NCBI GenBank assembly: GCA_964570845.1
Contig: CAZMZB010000003.1
Span: 18,051-82,050, forward strand
DNA: 64,000 nucleotides
Source: CAZLCC01 sp964570845
GTDB lineage: Bacteria; Patescibacteriota; Saccharimonadia; Saccharimonadales; Saccharimonadaceae
Reading direction: 5' to 3'
The notes under the pieces were generated by a model that was not told the DNA's origin, did not search any database, and saw only the letters and a program-made list of their open reading frames with translations. The translations under genes were made by a program, and so were the position numbers. Positions 1-8,024 of this stretch are shown here, one piece after another (the stretch's first letter is position 1; each line of letters begins with the position of its first letter).

Positions 1-17
1 GAGAAGGAGCTTAAGGC

Positions 18-770
18 ATGTTCACTCGCGTAAAAACTAAAGATGAAATTAAAAGGATGCGCGAGAGCGGCAAGATTTTAGCTACGATTTTAGACAGGGC
101 ACGAAACTTTGCAGGGGTTGGTGCGACAGGAAAAGATGTTTCACAATTTGTTCGCCAAGAATTGAAAGGATTTGGTGCGAAATCTTCGTTTGAGGGGTAT
201 GAAGGGTTTTCTGACGTACTGTGTATATCAGTGAATGATGCGATTGTACATGGTATTCCAAATGATACTGAATTTCGAAAAGGTGATGTGGTGAAGTTTG
301 ATTTTGGTGTGGTTTATGATGGTATGATTACTGACCATGCGTTGACTTTTGTAGCTGGCGAGGAACCTGAAGGTAATAAAAAGAGATTATTAGAAGCGAC
401 AGAACAAAGCTTGCAAGCAGGAATTGCTATGGTGAAAGATGGTGTGAAAACGGGTGATATTGGTGCGGCGATTGAAGAAGTGTTAAACGCGGCAAAGCTT
501 GGCATTGTGAGAGAGCTGGTAGGGCATGGCGTGGGGCATGAAGTGCACGAGCAGCCTGATATTCCAAACTATGGCACTGCGGGAACTGGCGTGAAGCTTG
601 GGGCAGGCATGACAATTGCAATTGAACCGATGGCAACACATGGCGGCGAGAGGATCGTGGTTGATCCTGACGGTTGGACTATTCGGACACGAGACGGTAG
701 TTTGACAGCTCATTTTGAGCATACGGTGCTGATTACTCAAGACGGTGCTGATATTTTGACAAAAGTATAG
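18..770 (+). CDS. map: Methionine aminopeptidase, type I
   Basis: Removes the N-terminal Met from nascent proteins in the cytosol. The 250-aa length is normal for type I. The metal-ligand set is visible: His in VHGIP (about residue 79), Asp in KFDFGV and ITDHA (about 95 and 106), His in GHGVGHEVHE (about 170), Glu in AIEPMA (about 202) and Glu in HFEHTV (about 233). The ATG follows AAGGAG at positions 5-10, so it is probably translated from a longer upstream transcript; secY/adk usually precede map, but they would lie outside this window. ftsA follows with its own promoter just after the stop. Identification is secure. Confidence 0.97.
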   Translation: MFTRVKTKDEIKRMRESGKILATILDRARNFAGVGATGKDVSQFVRQELKGFGAKSSFEGYEGFSDVLCISVNDAIVHGIPNDTEFRKGDVVKFDFGVVYDGMITDHALTFVAGEEPEGNKKRLLEATEQSLQAGIAMVKDGVKTGDIGAAIEEVLNAAKLGIVRELVGHGVGHEVHEQPDIPNYGTAGTGVKLGAGMTIAIEPMATHGGERIVVDPDGWTIRTRDGSLTAHFEHTVLITQDGADILTKV

Positions 771-782
771 AGTGTTTTTGAG

Positions 783-812
783 TTGCCATATCCATACCAC
801 AAGCGGTATACT
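783..812 (+). promoter_or_regulatory. Promoter of ftsA, near-leaderless
   Basis: TTGCCA (783-788), an 18-bp spacer and TATACT (807-812). The expected transcript start is about 7 nt later, within a few bases of the ATG at 822. This favours 822 over the TTG at 783, which lies inside the -35 box. Confidence 0.6.
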
Positions 813-821
813 AGCAAAAGT

Positions 822-2069
822 ATGCAAGAACTTTCCCGATATGCTGTTGGCCTTGATATAGGAACGACGATGATACGATGTGTTGTGGGTCATATTGATG
901 GTGGTACGCAGGTACCAACTATTATTGGTATTGGTGAAGCGCCAAACAAAGGGATGCGTAAGGGCACGGTGGTGACTCTCATGAATGTGGCTGAGGCAAT
1001 TGATAAAGCGCTTGAAGATGCTGAGCGTATGTCCGGGCATCATGTTCATTCCGCAACGTTTAGTATTAATGGAACACATATTATCGGTATGAGTTCTCGT
1101 GGTGTAGTAGCAGTCGGTACGCAGGGACATGAGATTAATAGTGATGATTTGGCAAGAGTGGAAGAAGCTGCGACGGTCGTACAACTGCCAGCGAATCGAG
1201 AGATTTTGGATGTTACCCCACGAAGTTATCAACTTGATGGACAGGGGAATATTAAAGATCCAATTGGTATGACGGGCGTGAGATTGGAAGTTGATGCGTA
1301 TGTGATTACAGCTCTGACGCCTCATATTAAGAATTTGTTCAAAACAGCAGAAATAACAAAAACTGAAGTAAAACAAGTGGTGCCTGCGGGTTTAGCGGCA
1401 GCACGAGCAGTTCTGAATGATCAGCAAATTGAAAATGGGGTGGCATTGATTGATATCGGTGGAACGACGACTAATGTTGCGGTGTATGAAGAGGGGGACT
1501 TGCAGCATGTGGCGGTTGTGCCAATGGGTGGTGTGAATATTACGAATGATTTGGCAATTGGTCTGAAGACTGATCTTGATGTGGCGGAGACAGTGAAGCT
1601 AAAACATGCTGTGGCTGATAAGAGTGCGCGGGAAAAAGACGAAAAGAAAATTAGCGTGAAGCTTGATAAAAAAACGTATGAGTTTGCGACAAAAGAGGTG
1701 GATATGATCGTTGAGGCTCGACTTGAGGAAATTTTTGAGCTTGTTGAAAAAGAACTTGAAAAAATTGGTCGAGCGAAGAAACTTCCTGGGGGAGTTGTTG
1801 TGACGGGTGGCAGCGCAGCACTGAAAGGGATTGATGAGTACGCGAAAGAAGCACTTGAGCTACCAGCAAGAATTGCAAAGTCTCAAGGTTATGGTGGTGT
1901 GGCAGAAAAAGTTGATAAAACAGCGTTTTCAACAGCACTTGGATTAATGTTACTTGATTTGGAAGAAGTGCACTCGCATCGTGGTGGTGCGGGTAAATCA
2001 AGCAGCGGTCTTAGTGTTGGCTCAGCAATGAATAAGATAACTGGTATTTTTGGAAAACTACGTTCATAG
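822..2069 (+). CDS. ftsA: Cell division protein FtsA
   Basis: Actin-like ATPase that tethers FtsZ to the membrane. The frame stays open back to a TTG at 783, but the promoter overlaps that stretch, so the ATG at 822 is chosen (415 aa). The phosphate-1 motif DIGTT lies at residues 11-15, the phosphate-2 motif DIGGTTT near 211, and the adenosine motif VTGGSAALKG near 327. The last residues (SAMNKITGIFGKLRS) form a short amphipathic helix like the membrane-targeting sequence of FtsA. There is no Shine-Dalgarno site. ftsZ follows after 63 bp with its own promoter. Identification is secure; the start is inferred. Confidence 0.94.
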   Translation: MQELSRYAVGLDIGTTMIRCVVGHIDGGTQVPTIIGIGEAPNKGMRKGTVVTLMNVAEAIDKALEDAERMSGHHVHSATFSINGTHIIGMSSRGVVAVGTQGHEINSDDLARVEEAATVVQLPANREILDVTPRSYQLDGQGNIKDPIGMTGVRLEVDAYVITALTPHIKNLFKTAEITKTEVKQVVPAGLAAARAVLNDQQIENGVALIDIGGTTTNVAVYEEGDLQHVAVVPMGGVNITNDLAIGLKTDLDVAETVKLKHAVADKSAREKDEKKISVKLDKKTYEFATKEVDMIVEARLEEIFELVEKELEKIGRAKKLPGGVVVTGGSAALKGIDEYAKEALELPARIAKSQGYGGVAEKVDKTAFSTALGLMLLDLEEVHSHRGGAGKSSSGLSVGSAMNKITGIFGKLRS

Positions 2070-2070
2070 C

Positions 2071-2099
2071 TTGGTGAGAGTGACGATGCAGTGTATACT
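2071..2099 (+). promoter_or_regulatory. Promoter of ftsZ
   Basis: TTGGTG (2071-2076), a 17-bp spacer and TATACT (2094-2099). The resulting leader of about 25 nt contains GGGGAG (2116-2121) ahead of the ATG at 2133. A TATAAT at 2125-2130 is too close to the start codon to be the -10. Confidence 0.5.
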
Positions 2100-2132
2100 A
2101 ACTATTGAGTAAAACGGGGAGAAATATAATCT

Positions 2133-3392
2133 ATGCCTGAAGTGAAACCATCAGAAATTCAAACATTTGCAACCATTAAGGTAGTTGGCATTGGCGGTGC
2201 TGGCGGCGCAGCAATTAATCGTATGAAAGATGTGGGGCTGCATGGTGTGCAGTTTATTGCTATTAATACTGACGCCCAAGCGTTGCATAACTCAAAAGCT
2301 GATGTAAAAATTCACATTGGTCATGACACAACACGTGGGCTTGGTGCAGGTGCTGATCCGGTAGTGGGTGAAAAAGCAGCACAGGAGTCAAAAGAAGAAA
2401 TCAAAAAAGCACTTGATGGTGCTGATATGGTGTTTGTAACCATTGGTGCTGGTGGCGGCACTGGCTCAGGTGCTGGTCATGTCGTGGCGGAAATCGCACG
2501 TGATTTAGGTATTTTAGTAGTTGGGGTTGCAACGAAGCCATTTAGTTTCGAAGGAGAGAAGCGCCGTACAAATGCTGAATGGGCTGTCACGAATCTTGGT
2601 CGTCAAGTTGATACGATTATTACTATCCCTAATGATCGACTTTTGCAGACCATTGATCGCCGAACGCCGCTTCTTGAAACATTCAAAATTGCCGATGATG
2701 TACTCCGCCAAGGTGTGCAAGGAATCTCCGAACTTATTACTGAGCATGGTTTAATTAATCTTGACTTTGCTGATGTGAAAGCAATTATGAGCAATGCTGG
2801 TTCAGCATTAATGGGTATTGGTCGTGCAAGCGGTGACAATCGAGCAGCGCAAGCTGCGCAACAAGCGATTGAATCTCCTCTTATTGAAGTTTCCATAGAT
2901 GGTGCAAAGGGTGTTCTCTTTAATGTTACTGGTGGCTATGACATGAGTATGAGCGAGATTCAGGAAGCTGCGGAAATTATTACTAGTGCAGTAGCACCAG
3001 ACGCAAACATTATCTTTGGTGCAACATTGAAGCCGGAAATTGAAGACGAACTTATTATTACGGTGATTGCGACTGGTTTTGATTCCGCACACTTGCGCGA
3101 ACAAACACCAACTAGCTTAGAGGATGCAAGTAGCACTGAGAATGTGACGGATGCAGCCGAGCCAACATCATCTGTTGTGTCATCAGAGGTGGAAGTTGAT
3201 AAAATTGATATGGATCTTGATAAGCAACCAACTCCACAGGGTTCGTTTACTGATGATGACGAGGGTAAAAATATCTGGAATTATGATGATAATCAAGAAG
3301 AAGCTGAGTCAGATCGCCCTTCATTCCTTCGTCGTCGTAAAAAGAATAAGAAAAAAGATAAAAAACAAAAAGAATCCGAAGATAACGAGTAG
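2133..3392 (+). CDS. ftsZ: Cell division protein FtsZ
   Basis: Tubulin-like GTPase that forms the Z ring. The tubulin signature GGGTGSG lies near residues 108-114 and the T7 loop NLDFADV near 209-215, which completes the GTPase site at the subunit interface. After the globular core (to about 320) comes an acidic, Ser/Thr-rich linker of about 70 residues. Then DRPSFLRRR near 395 resembles the conserved C-terminal peptide that binds FtsA, followed by a very basic Lys-rich tail. Length 419 aa is slightly long because of this linker and tail. It directly follows ftsA, the classical order. Confidence 0.97.
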   Translation: MPEVKPSEIQTFATIKVVGIGGAGGAAINRMKDVGLHGVQFIAINTDAQALHNSKADVKIHIGHDTTRGLGAGADPVVGEKAAQESKEEIKKALDGADMVFVTIGAGGGTGSGAGHVVAEIARDLGILVVGVATKPFSFEGEKRRTNAEWAVTNLGRQVDTIITIPNDRLLQTIDRRTPLLETFKIADDVLRQGVQGISELITEHGLINLDFADVKAIMSNAGSALMGIGRASGDNRAAQAAQQAIESPLIEVSIDGAKGVLFNVTGGYDMSMSEIQEAAEIITSAVAPDANIIFGATLKPEIEDELIITVIATGFDSAHLREQTPTSLEDASSTENVTDAAEPTSSVVSSEVEVDKIDMDLDKQPTPQGSFTDDDEGKNIWNYDDNQEEAESDRPSFLRRRKKNKKKDKKQKESEDNE

Positions 3393-3404
3393 AGTTGTTG
3401 TAAA

Positions 3405-3420
3405 ACACTACATGTTGTGT
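3405..3420 (+). promoter_or_regulatory. NrdR box
   Basis: The 16-mer ACACTACATGTTGTGT matches 14 of 16 positions of the NrdR-box consensus aCaCwAtATaTwGtGt and is an imperfect palindrome. It lies 127 bp before nrdR, just upstream of the proposed -35. A weaker half-match with an ATATAT core (3436-3451) lies one box interval downstream, as in the usual tandem arrangement. This predicts autoregulation of nrdR-nrdJ. Confidence 0.7.
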
Positions 3421-3429
3421 CAAAAACTC

Positions 3430-3459
3430 TTGCATAATGCATATATATGGGGGTACACT
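3430..3459 (+). promoter_or_regulatory. Promoter of nrdR-nrdJ
   Basis: TTGCAT (3430-3435), an 18-bp spacer and TACACT (3454-3459). The NrdR box sits immediately upstream and the weaker second site overlaps the spacer, so a bound repressor would block RNA polymerase. The leader would be about 65 nt. Confidence 0.45.
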
Positions 3460-3531
3460 GGATATTAGCTACATCGTGCGAAGGTGTAGAGAGCCATTAA
3501 CACGAAAAAAGTAAGGAGAGCTTTTAAGGTA

Positions 3532-3984
3532 ATGAAGTGTCCACAATGCGGATTGCAAAATTCGAAAGTAGTAGAGTCACGAGAAGCAGCAGATGGGGAG
3601 GCGATTCGCCGCCGCCGAGAATGCTTGAAGTGTCAACATAGATTTACTACGTATGAACGCATCGAAAGACCAAACTTAGCGGTTGTTAAAAAGGACGGTA
3701 CAAGAGAACTTTTTGATCGCCATAAACTTTTTGCAGCGATTCATCGTGCAGTTGGTAAGTTTTTGTCATCTGATGTTGAAGTCGAGGAGATTGTGTCTCG
3801 CGTTGAAAATGCTTTATATGCCTGCGGGGACAGTGAGCTGCCGTCACGCCAAATTGGGGACTTGGTGCTTAGTGAATTGGCGCAGCGCAACCAAGTTGCC
3901 TATGTTCGTTTCGCCAGTGTCTATTTAGACTTCAAAACGACAGAAGAATTTGAAAAAATTCTAAAAAGACTCAAAACAGAGTAA
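3532..3984 (+). CDS. nrdR: Transcriptional repressor NrdR
   Basis: ATP/dATP-sensing repressor of ribonucleotide reductase genes. The N-terminal zinc ribbon uses C3, C6, C31 and C34 (CPQC and CLKC). An ATP-cone domain starting at LAVVKKDGTRELFDRHKL (about residue 48) fills the rest. Length 150 aa is typical. Its ATG follows GGAGAG (3513-3518). It sits 109 bp upstream of nrdJ, its expected target, and behind a recognisable NrdR box, so it probably represses its own operon. Confidence 0.97.
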   Translation: MKCPQCGLQNSKVVESREAADGEAIRRRRECLKCQHRFTTYERIERPNLAVVKKDGTRELFDRHKLFAAIHRAVGKFLSSDVEVEEIVSRVENALYACGDSELPSRQIGDLVLSELAQRNQVAYVRFASVYLDFKTTEEFEKILKRLKTE

Positions 3985-4093
3985 TCCATTACTTTCGTCG
4001 AGTTAAAGGTAGTCGCACTAACAAAAAGTGAGTGAGGGCTTTTTGTAGGCAAACATAAAAAACAATTAGAGTAAGTAGGAGGGTATTAGCTAT

Positions 4094-6874
4094 ATGGCAC
4101 ATGCAGTGTCCACACTTTCGGTCGCACGTTATTTTACGGAGGAGGGGGAGAATCCGTACGACTCATTAAAGTGGGAAAAAAGAGATTCAAAAATTGTCAA
4201 TCCAGGAACTGGCGAGGTTGTCTTTGGGCAGTCTGGCGTAGAGTTTCCTGATTTTTGGAGTCAAAATGCTATTAATATTGTGGCTCAAAAATATTTTTAC
4301 GGTACGCCTGGCAAGAAAGACCGCGAAACAGGTCTAAAAGATTTAGTTGATCGTGTGGCAGATACGATTACAAAGCACGGCTATGATCAAGGCTACTTCT
4401 TGAGCGAAGAAGAGGCTGATACGTTTAACGCGGAATTAAAATATATCTTAGCGACGCAAAGAGCTGCTTTTAACAGCCCGGTCTGGTTTAATATCGGTAC
4501 GCCTGATCGCGCTCAACAAGCGAGTGCCTGTTTTATTCTCAAAGTTGAAGATACAATGCCTTCAATTCTCAATTGGTATAAAGAAGAAGGTATGATTTTT
4601 AAAGGTGGCTCGGGATCTGGTTTAAATATCAGCTCACTACGCTCATCCCATGAGCCTCTTAGTTCAAGTGGCGGCAAGGCATCAGGACCTCTTAGTTTTA
4701 TGCGTGGCGCTGATTCTTCGGCTGGTGCAATTAAAAGTGGTGGTAAGACGCGCCGTGCCGCCAAGATGGTAATTTTAAATGTAGATCATCCAGATATCGA
4801 AGAGTTCATTTGGTGTAAGGCGCGTGAAGAGCGCAAGGCTCATGTATTGCAAGATGCTGGGTTTGATATGGGACTCAATGGCCACGATTCAATTTCTGTG
4901 CAATATCAAAATGCGAATAATTCTGTTCGCGTCACAGATGATTTTATGAAAGCAGTTCAAGCTGATGACGATTGGGATCTTAAGGGCGTAAAAGATGGCA
5001 AGACGTATAAAACCGTAAAAGCACGTGATCTCTTTTCTCAAGTTGCAAAGGCAGCATGGGAGTGTGCTGACCCGGGCATGCAATTTGATACGGTTATTAA
5101 TGATTGGCATACCACACCAAATGCAGGTCGGATCAATGGCTCAAATCCTTGTTCGGAATATATGCACCTCGATAACTCAGCGTGCAACCTGGCAAGCCTT
5201 AATCTTCTTAAATATCTTAATAATGATGGCAGTTTTGATGTTGAGTCCTTTCGTCATGTTGTTGAGACAGTATTCTTAGCACAAGAAATCTTGGTTGGTT
5301 ATTCTGCATACCCAACTGAAGGAATTGATAAGAATGCGCGAGCATATCGAGAGCTTGGCATGGGATATGCTAATCTTGGTGCGCTTTTAATGGCGAAGGG
5401 TTTGGCGTATGACAGTGATGAAGGACGAGCAGTAGCTGCTGCAATCACCTCTTTAATGACTGGTCATGCATATGCAACCAGCGCTAAAATTGCTAAGCGA
5501 GTCGGTCCATTTGCGGGATATGATAAAGATAAGCAAGGCATGAACCGAGTACTTAAAAAGCATCGTGATGCTGTGCGTACTATTGATGCAAGCTTAGTGC
5601 CGGAGGAACTTCTAAGTTCTGCTGCTAGTGCATGGGATGAAGCGGTAATACTGGGTGAGAAACACGGTGTGCGAAATTCACAAGCGACGGTGCTTGCGCC
5701 AACTGGCACTATCGGCTTTATGATGGACTGTGATACGACAGGTATTGAACCAGATTTTAGCTTAACAAAATTCAAGACACTTGTTGGCGGCGGTTCAATG
5801 GTGATTGTCAATCAAACCATTCCTCGAGCATTGAAAACTTTGGGTTATAGCAAAAAAGAAGCTAAAGAAATTGTCGACTACATTCATGAGAATAATGGCT
5901 CTGTCAGTGGAGCACCACATCTAAAGAAAGAGCATTATGATGTGTTTGCCTGTGCAGTTGGCGAAAACCCAATTCACTATATGGGACACGTAAAAATGAT
6001 GGGCGCAGTGCAACCATTCCTTTCTGGCGCGATTTCAAAAACCGTAAATATGCCAGAAGAGGTAACGGTCGAAGATGTTGAGCAACTTCATATGGACTCT
6101 TGGAAGCTTGGCCTGAAGGCAGTCGCGATTTATCGAGATAACAGTAAGGCATGGCAACCGCTTAGCGACAAAAAGGATGAAAAGAAGGAAGAGGGTGATT
6201 CGACTGCCGCTCAGGTGAAGACTGAAACAAAAGTAGTGCGAGCAGTGATGCGAAATGAACTGCCGCGTAAGCGAAACTCAAAAACGTTTAGCTTCTATGT
6301 CGCAGACCTTCACGGACATTTTACAGTTGGTGAATATAAAGACGGTAGTCCAGGCGAAATCTTTATTCAAGTGGCAAAAATGGGCTCAACGCTTGCTGGT
6401 GTCATGGAGTCATTTGGTCGCTCAGTAAGCTACGGCTTACAGTATGGCGTACCATTGAAGGCATTTGTAAAAGGATTGAGTAACACGAGCTTTGCACCAT
6501 TTGGCGCGACTGATGATCCGGAAATCAAGACAGCAAGTTCAATTATTGATTATGTCTTCCGACGCCTTGCACTTGAATATCTCAGTATTGATGATCGGCT
6601 TGAGCTGGGGCTAGCAAACATTGAAGATTTAGAAAAAGAGATGGCAAGCCAACAGGCAAGCTTACTTGAAGAAGCAAAAGCGCCTATTCAGAATGAGCAT
6701 ATCGAGCAGGAAGAAGTTGTGAAAGAGCAAAATGTTGCTTCGTCAGCTTCTGTGAAGGCAGCAGCAACTTCAGATAGCAGCGCACCACTTTGCAGCAACT
6801 GCGGTAATATTACTCAGCGTTCAGGTAGTTGCTATGTCTGCACTGCGTGCGGTTCAACAACTGGCTGTAGCTAA
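4094..6874 (+). CDS. nrdJ: Adenosylcobalamin-dependent ribonucleotide reductase, class II
   Basis: Makes deoxyribonucleotides using an adenosylcobalamin-derived radical, with no need for oxygen or an NrdB subunit. Visible active-site features are the redox Cys146 (SACFIL), NPCSE at 351-355 and the radical-site Cys364 (NSACNLASLN). The C-terminus carries CSNCGN (Cys900, Cys903) and further Cys pairs ending GSTTGCS, which should act as the re-reducing tail. Length 926 aa fits NrdJ. The start has GTAGGAGGG upstream. No cobalamin synthesis genes are in this window, so the cofactor is presumably scavenged. Downstream sits a thioredoxin-fold protein. Confidence 0.96.
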   Translation: MAHAVSTLSVARYFTEEGENPYDSLKWEKRDSKIVNPGTGEVVFGQSGVEFPDFWSQNAINIVAQKYFYGTPGKKDRETGLKDLVDRVADTITKHGYDQGYFLSEEEADTFNAELKYILATQRAAFNSPVWFNIGTPDRAQQASACFILKVEDTMPSILNWYKEEGMIFKGGSGSGLNISSLRSSHEPLSSSGGKASGPLSFMRGADSSAGAIKSGGKTRRAAKMVILNVDHPDIEEFIWCKAREERKAHVLQDAGFDMGLNGHDSISVQYQNANNSVRVTDDFMKAVQADDDWDLKGVKDGKTYKTVKARDLFSQVAKAAWECADPGMQFDTVINDWHTTPNAGRINGSNPCSEYMHLDNSACNLASLNLLKYLNNDGSFDVESFRHVVETVFLAQEILVGYSAYPTEGIDKNARAYRELGMGYANLGALLMAKGLAYDSDEGRAVAAAITSLMTGHAYATSAKIAKRVGPFAGYDKDKQGMNRVLKKHRDAVRTIDASLVPEELLSSAASAWDEAVILGEKHGVRNSQATVLAPTGTIGFMMDCDTTGIEPDFSLTKFKTLVGGGSMVIVNQTIPRALKTLGYSKKEAKEIVDYIHENNGSVSGAPHLKKEHYDVFACAVGENPIHYMGHVKMMGAVQPFLSGAISKTVNMPEEVTVEDVEQLHMDSWKLGLKAVAIYRDNSKAWQPLSDKKDEKKEEGDSTAAQVKTETKVVRAVMRNELPRKRNSKTFSFYVADLHGHFTVGEYKDGSPGEIFIQVAKMGSTLAGVMESFGRSVSYGLQYGVPLKAFVKGLSNTSFAPFGATDDPEIKTASSIIDYVFRRLALEYLSIDDRLELGLANIEDLEKEMASQQASLLEEAKAPIQNEHIEQEEVVKEQNVASSASVKAAATSDSSAPLCSNCGNITQRSGSCYVCTACGSTTGCS

Positions 6875-6884
6875 GCATAAATGG

Positions 6885-6890
6885 TATGCT
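6885..6890 (+). promoter_or_regulatory. -10 box for thioredoxin-fold gene
   Basis: TATGCT ends 6 nt before the GTG at 6897, predicting a leaderless transcript. No convincing -35 was seen. Confidence 0.4.
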
Positions 6891-6896
6891 AAAAGC

Positions 6897-7157
6897 GTGA
6901 AAACGTACGTAATTTACAAAGACGCAAGTGATCATGCCCGAGCGGTTATTGATTACTTGCGTGATTTTAAAAGACAAACGGGAAAAACATTAAATATTGT
7001 TGATCCTGAATCGCCAGAAGGTGCTTCATTGTGTCGAGCATATGATGTAGTAGAGTATCCTACGGTTTTAACAACAGATAATAATGGAGTAATGCAGCAA
7101 ATGTGGCGGGGGCTTCCGCTGCCAACAATAAGTGAGATTAGTTATTATGTGGAATAA
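6897..7157 (+). CDS. Small thioredoxin-fold protein lacking CXXC
   Basis: The frame is open from 6834, inside nrdJ, but the GTG at 6897 (86 aa) starts exactly at a thioredoxin-like beta strand (KTYVIYKD) and lies 6 nt behind a -10 box. The order strand, helix, strand (TLNIVD), helix, then VVEYPTVLTT with the cis-Pro is that of a minimal thioredoxin fold, like glutaredoxin or NrdH. The usual CXXC position reads ASDHA and the only Cys is in SLCRAYDV, so it cannot be an ordinary dithiol reductase. It overlaps the VKOR gene by 11 nt, so the two are co-expressed. The fold is inferred; the function is unknown. Confidence 0.75.
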   Translation: MKTYVIYKDASDHARAVIDYLRDFKRQTGKTLNIVDPESPEGASLCRAYDVVEYPTVLTTDNNGVMQQMWRGLPLPTISEISYYVE

Positions 7158-7779
7158 GATAAGAGACGTTTTTCATAAAAAAGAAGATACTAAAAAAGCT
7201 GATAAATGGATTTTTGGTACAATGTTGGCTTTTGGTATCATCGCCCTTTTTGCTGCATTAGTTTTATCTGTCGAAGAGTTTCATTTGCTGAAAAATCCAG
7301 ATGCTCAGCTGAGTTGTAGTTTTAATCTCATTTTTAATTGTGCGACTGTCATGCAAACCTGGCAGGCTTCTGTATTTGGCTTCCCGAATATGTTTATTGG
7401 ACTTATGGCGTTTCCTGTAGTGATAATGACTGCTGTTTTAGGTTTATCTCAAGTCAAGCTTCCTCGTTGGTTTTGGATGGCGGCAAATCTTGGCTTTTTA
7501 GCCAGCGCACTGTTTGCCTACTGGCTCTTTTTTCAAAGTGTTTATGCTATCGAGACGCTCTGTCCATGGTGTTTAGCAGTAACTGTTTCAACGACATTTA
7601 TTCTCGCAACGATTACGCATTATACGATTCGAGAAAACACTTTTGGGCTTGATAAAAAGACGCACAAACAGCTTATAAATCTTCAGCAAAAAGACTATGG
7701 AAAACTCTTAACTGCAGCATGGCTAGCACTCCTTGTTTTACTTGTTTTCTTAAAGTTTGGCGATAGTTTATTTGCATAG
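7147..7779 (+). CDS. Vitamin K epoxide reductase (VKOR) family protein
   Basis: Integral membrane oxidoreductase that reoxidises disulfide-forming partners (the DsbB role) using quinones. ATG at 7147 (210 aa) overlaps the preceding gene. About four hydrophobic segments are visible. The loop LSCSFNLIFNCATV supplies the first Cys pair and FGFPN matches the family. The quinone-proximal CXXC is CPWC near residue 143. The preceding gene encodes a thioredoxin-fold protein that could be related, but it lacks CXXC and a signal peptide, so it is not an obvious periplasmic partner. A DsbA-like partner was not found in this window. Confidence 0.88.
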   Translation: MWNKIRDVFHKKEDTKKADKWIFGTMLAFGIIALFAALVLSVEEFHLLKNPDAQLSCSFNLIFNCATVMQTWQASVFGFPNMFIGLMAFPVVIMTAVLGLSQVKLPRWFWMAANLGFLASALFAYWLFFQSVYAIETLCPWCLAVTVSTTFILATITHYTIRENTFGLDKKTHKQLINLQQKDYGKLLTAAWLALLVLLVFLKFGDSLFA

Positions 7780-7800
7780 ATAAAAAAACAGGGGTAAAAT
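7772..7800 (+). promoter_or_regulatory. Promoter of ileS leader
   Basis: TTGCAT (7772-7777), a 17-bp spacer and TAAAAT (7795-7800). Transcription would start near 7807, immediately before the structured T-box leader. Confidence 0.6.
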
Positions 7801-7806
7801 AAGAAA

Positions 7807-8015
7807 GTAAATGCGCTTCATCATTGAGATGAATGAGTGGCTATCACCCACGAAGCAGCGGGAAGAACGTTTAAAGAAACAAATAGAACCCGACGAAATC
7901 AGCTCGTTAGACTGAATAATAAAGCGCTAAAAGAATCACTTCTTTTGGAAGTCAGATGGTACCTCCCTATATTGGGATCTGGCAGACAAAAGAGGTGACT
8001 TTTAATTTTAAGGAG
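7807..8015 (+). promoter_or_regulatory. T-box leader (tRNA-Ile sensing) of ileS
   Basis: The T-box sequence TGGTACC lies at 7957-7963 as the bulge of an antisequestrator-type hairpin: CAGA (7953-7956) pairs TCTG (7978-7981) and TCCC (7964-7967) pairs GGGA (7974-7977). TGGT would pair the ACCA end of uncharged tRNA-Ile. Upstream, hairpin TTCATC/GATGAA (7817-7833) is followed by GTGG/CCAC (7837-7851), whose loop holds ATC, an Ile codon, as the likely specifier. A third hairpin AAAAGAA/TTCTTTT (7929-7946) precedes the T-box. ACCTC (7961-7965) can alternatively pair GAGGT (7992-7996), and CTCC can pair the GGAG (8012-8015) of the ileS Shine-Dalgarno. I see no strong terminator, so translational control of the actinobacterial type is favoured. 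Confidence 0.8.
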
Positions 8016-8024
8016 TTTAAGAAA

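Noticed and set aside
483..1376. Long minus-strand frame over map and ftsA
   Set aside because: Shadow of two well-supported plus-strand genes; the translation is rich in His, Cys and Asn with no domain logic and no ribosome site.
2125..2130. TATAAT directly before the ftsZ start as a leaderless promoter
   Set aside because: Only 2 nt separate it from the ATG, so transcription would start inside the gene; TATACT at 2094 with a -35 is better.
7956..8024. Upstream ATG for ileS
   Set aside because: It lies inside the T-box TGGTACC motif; the ATG at 8025 has AAGGAG at good spacing and begins the conserved protein.
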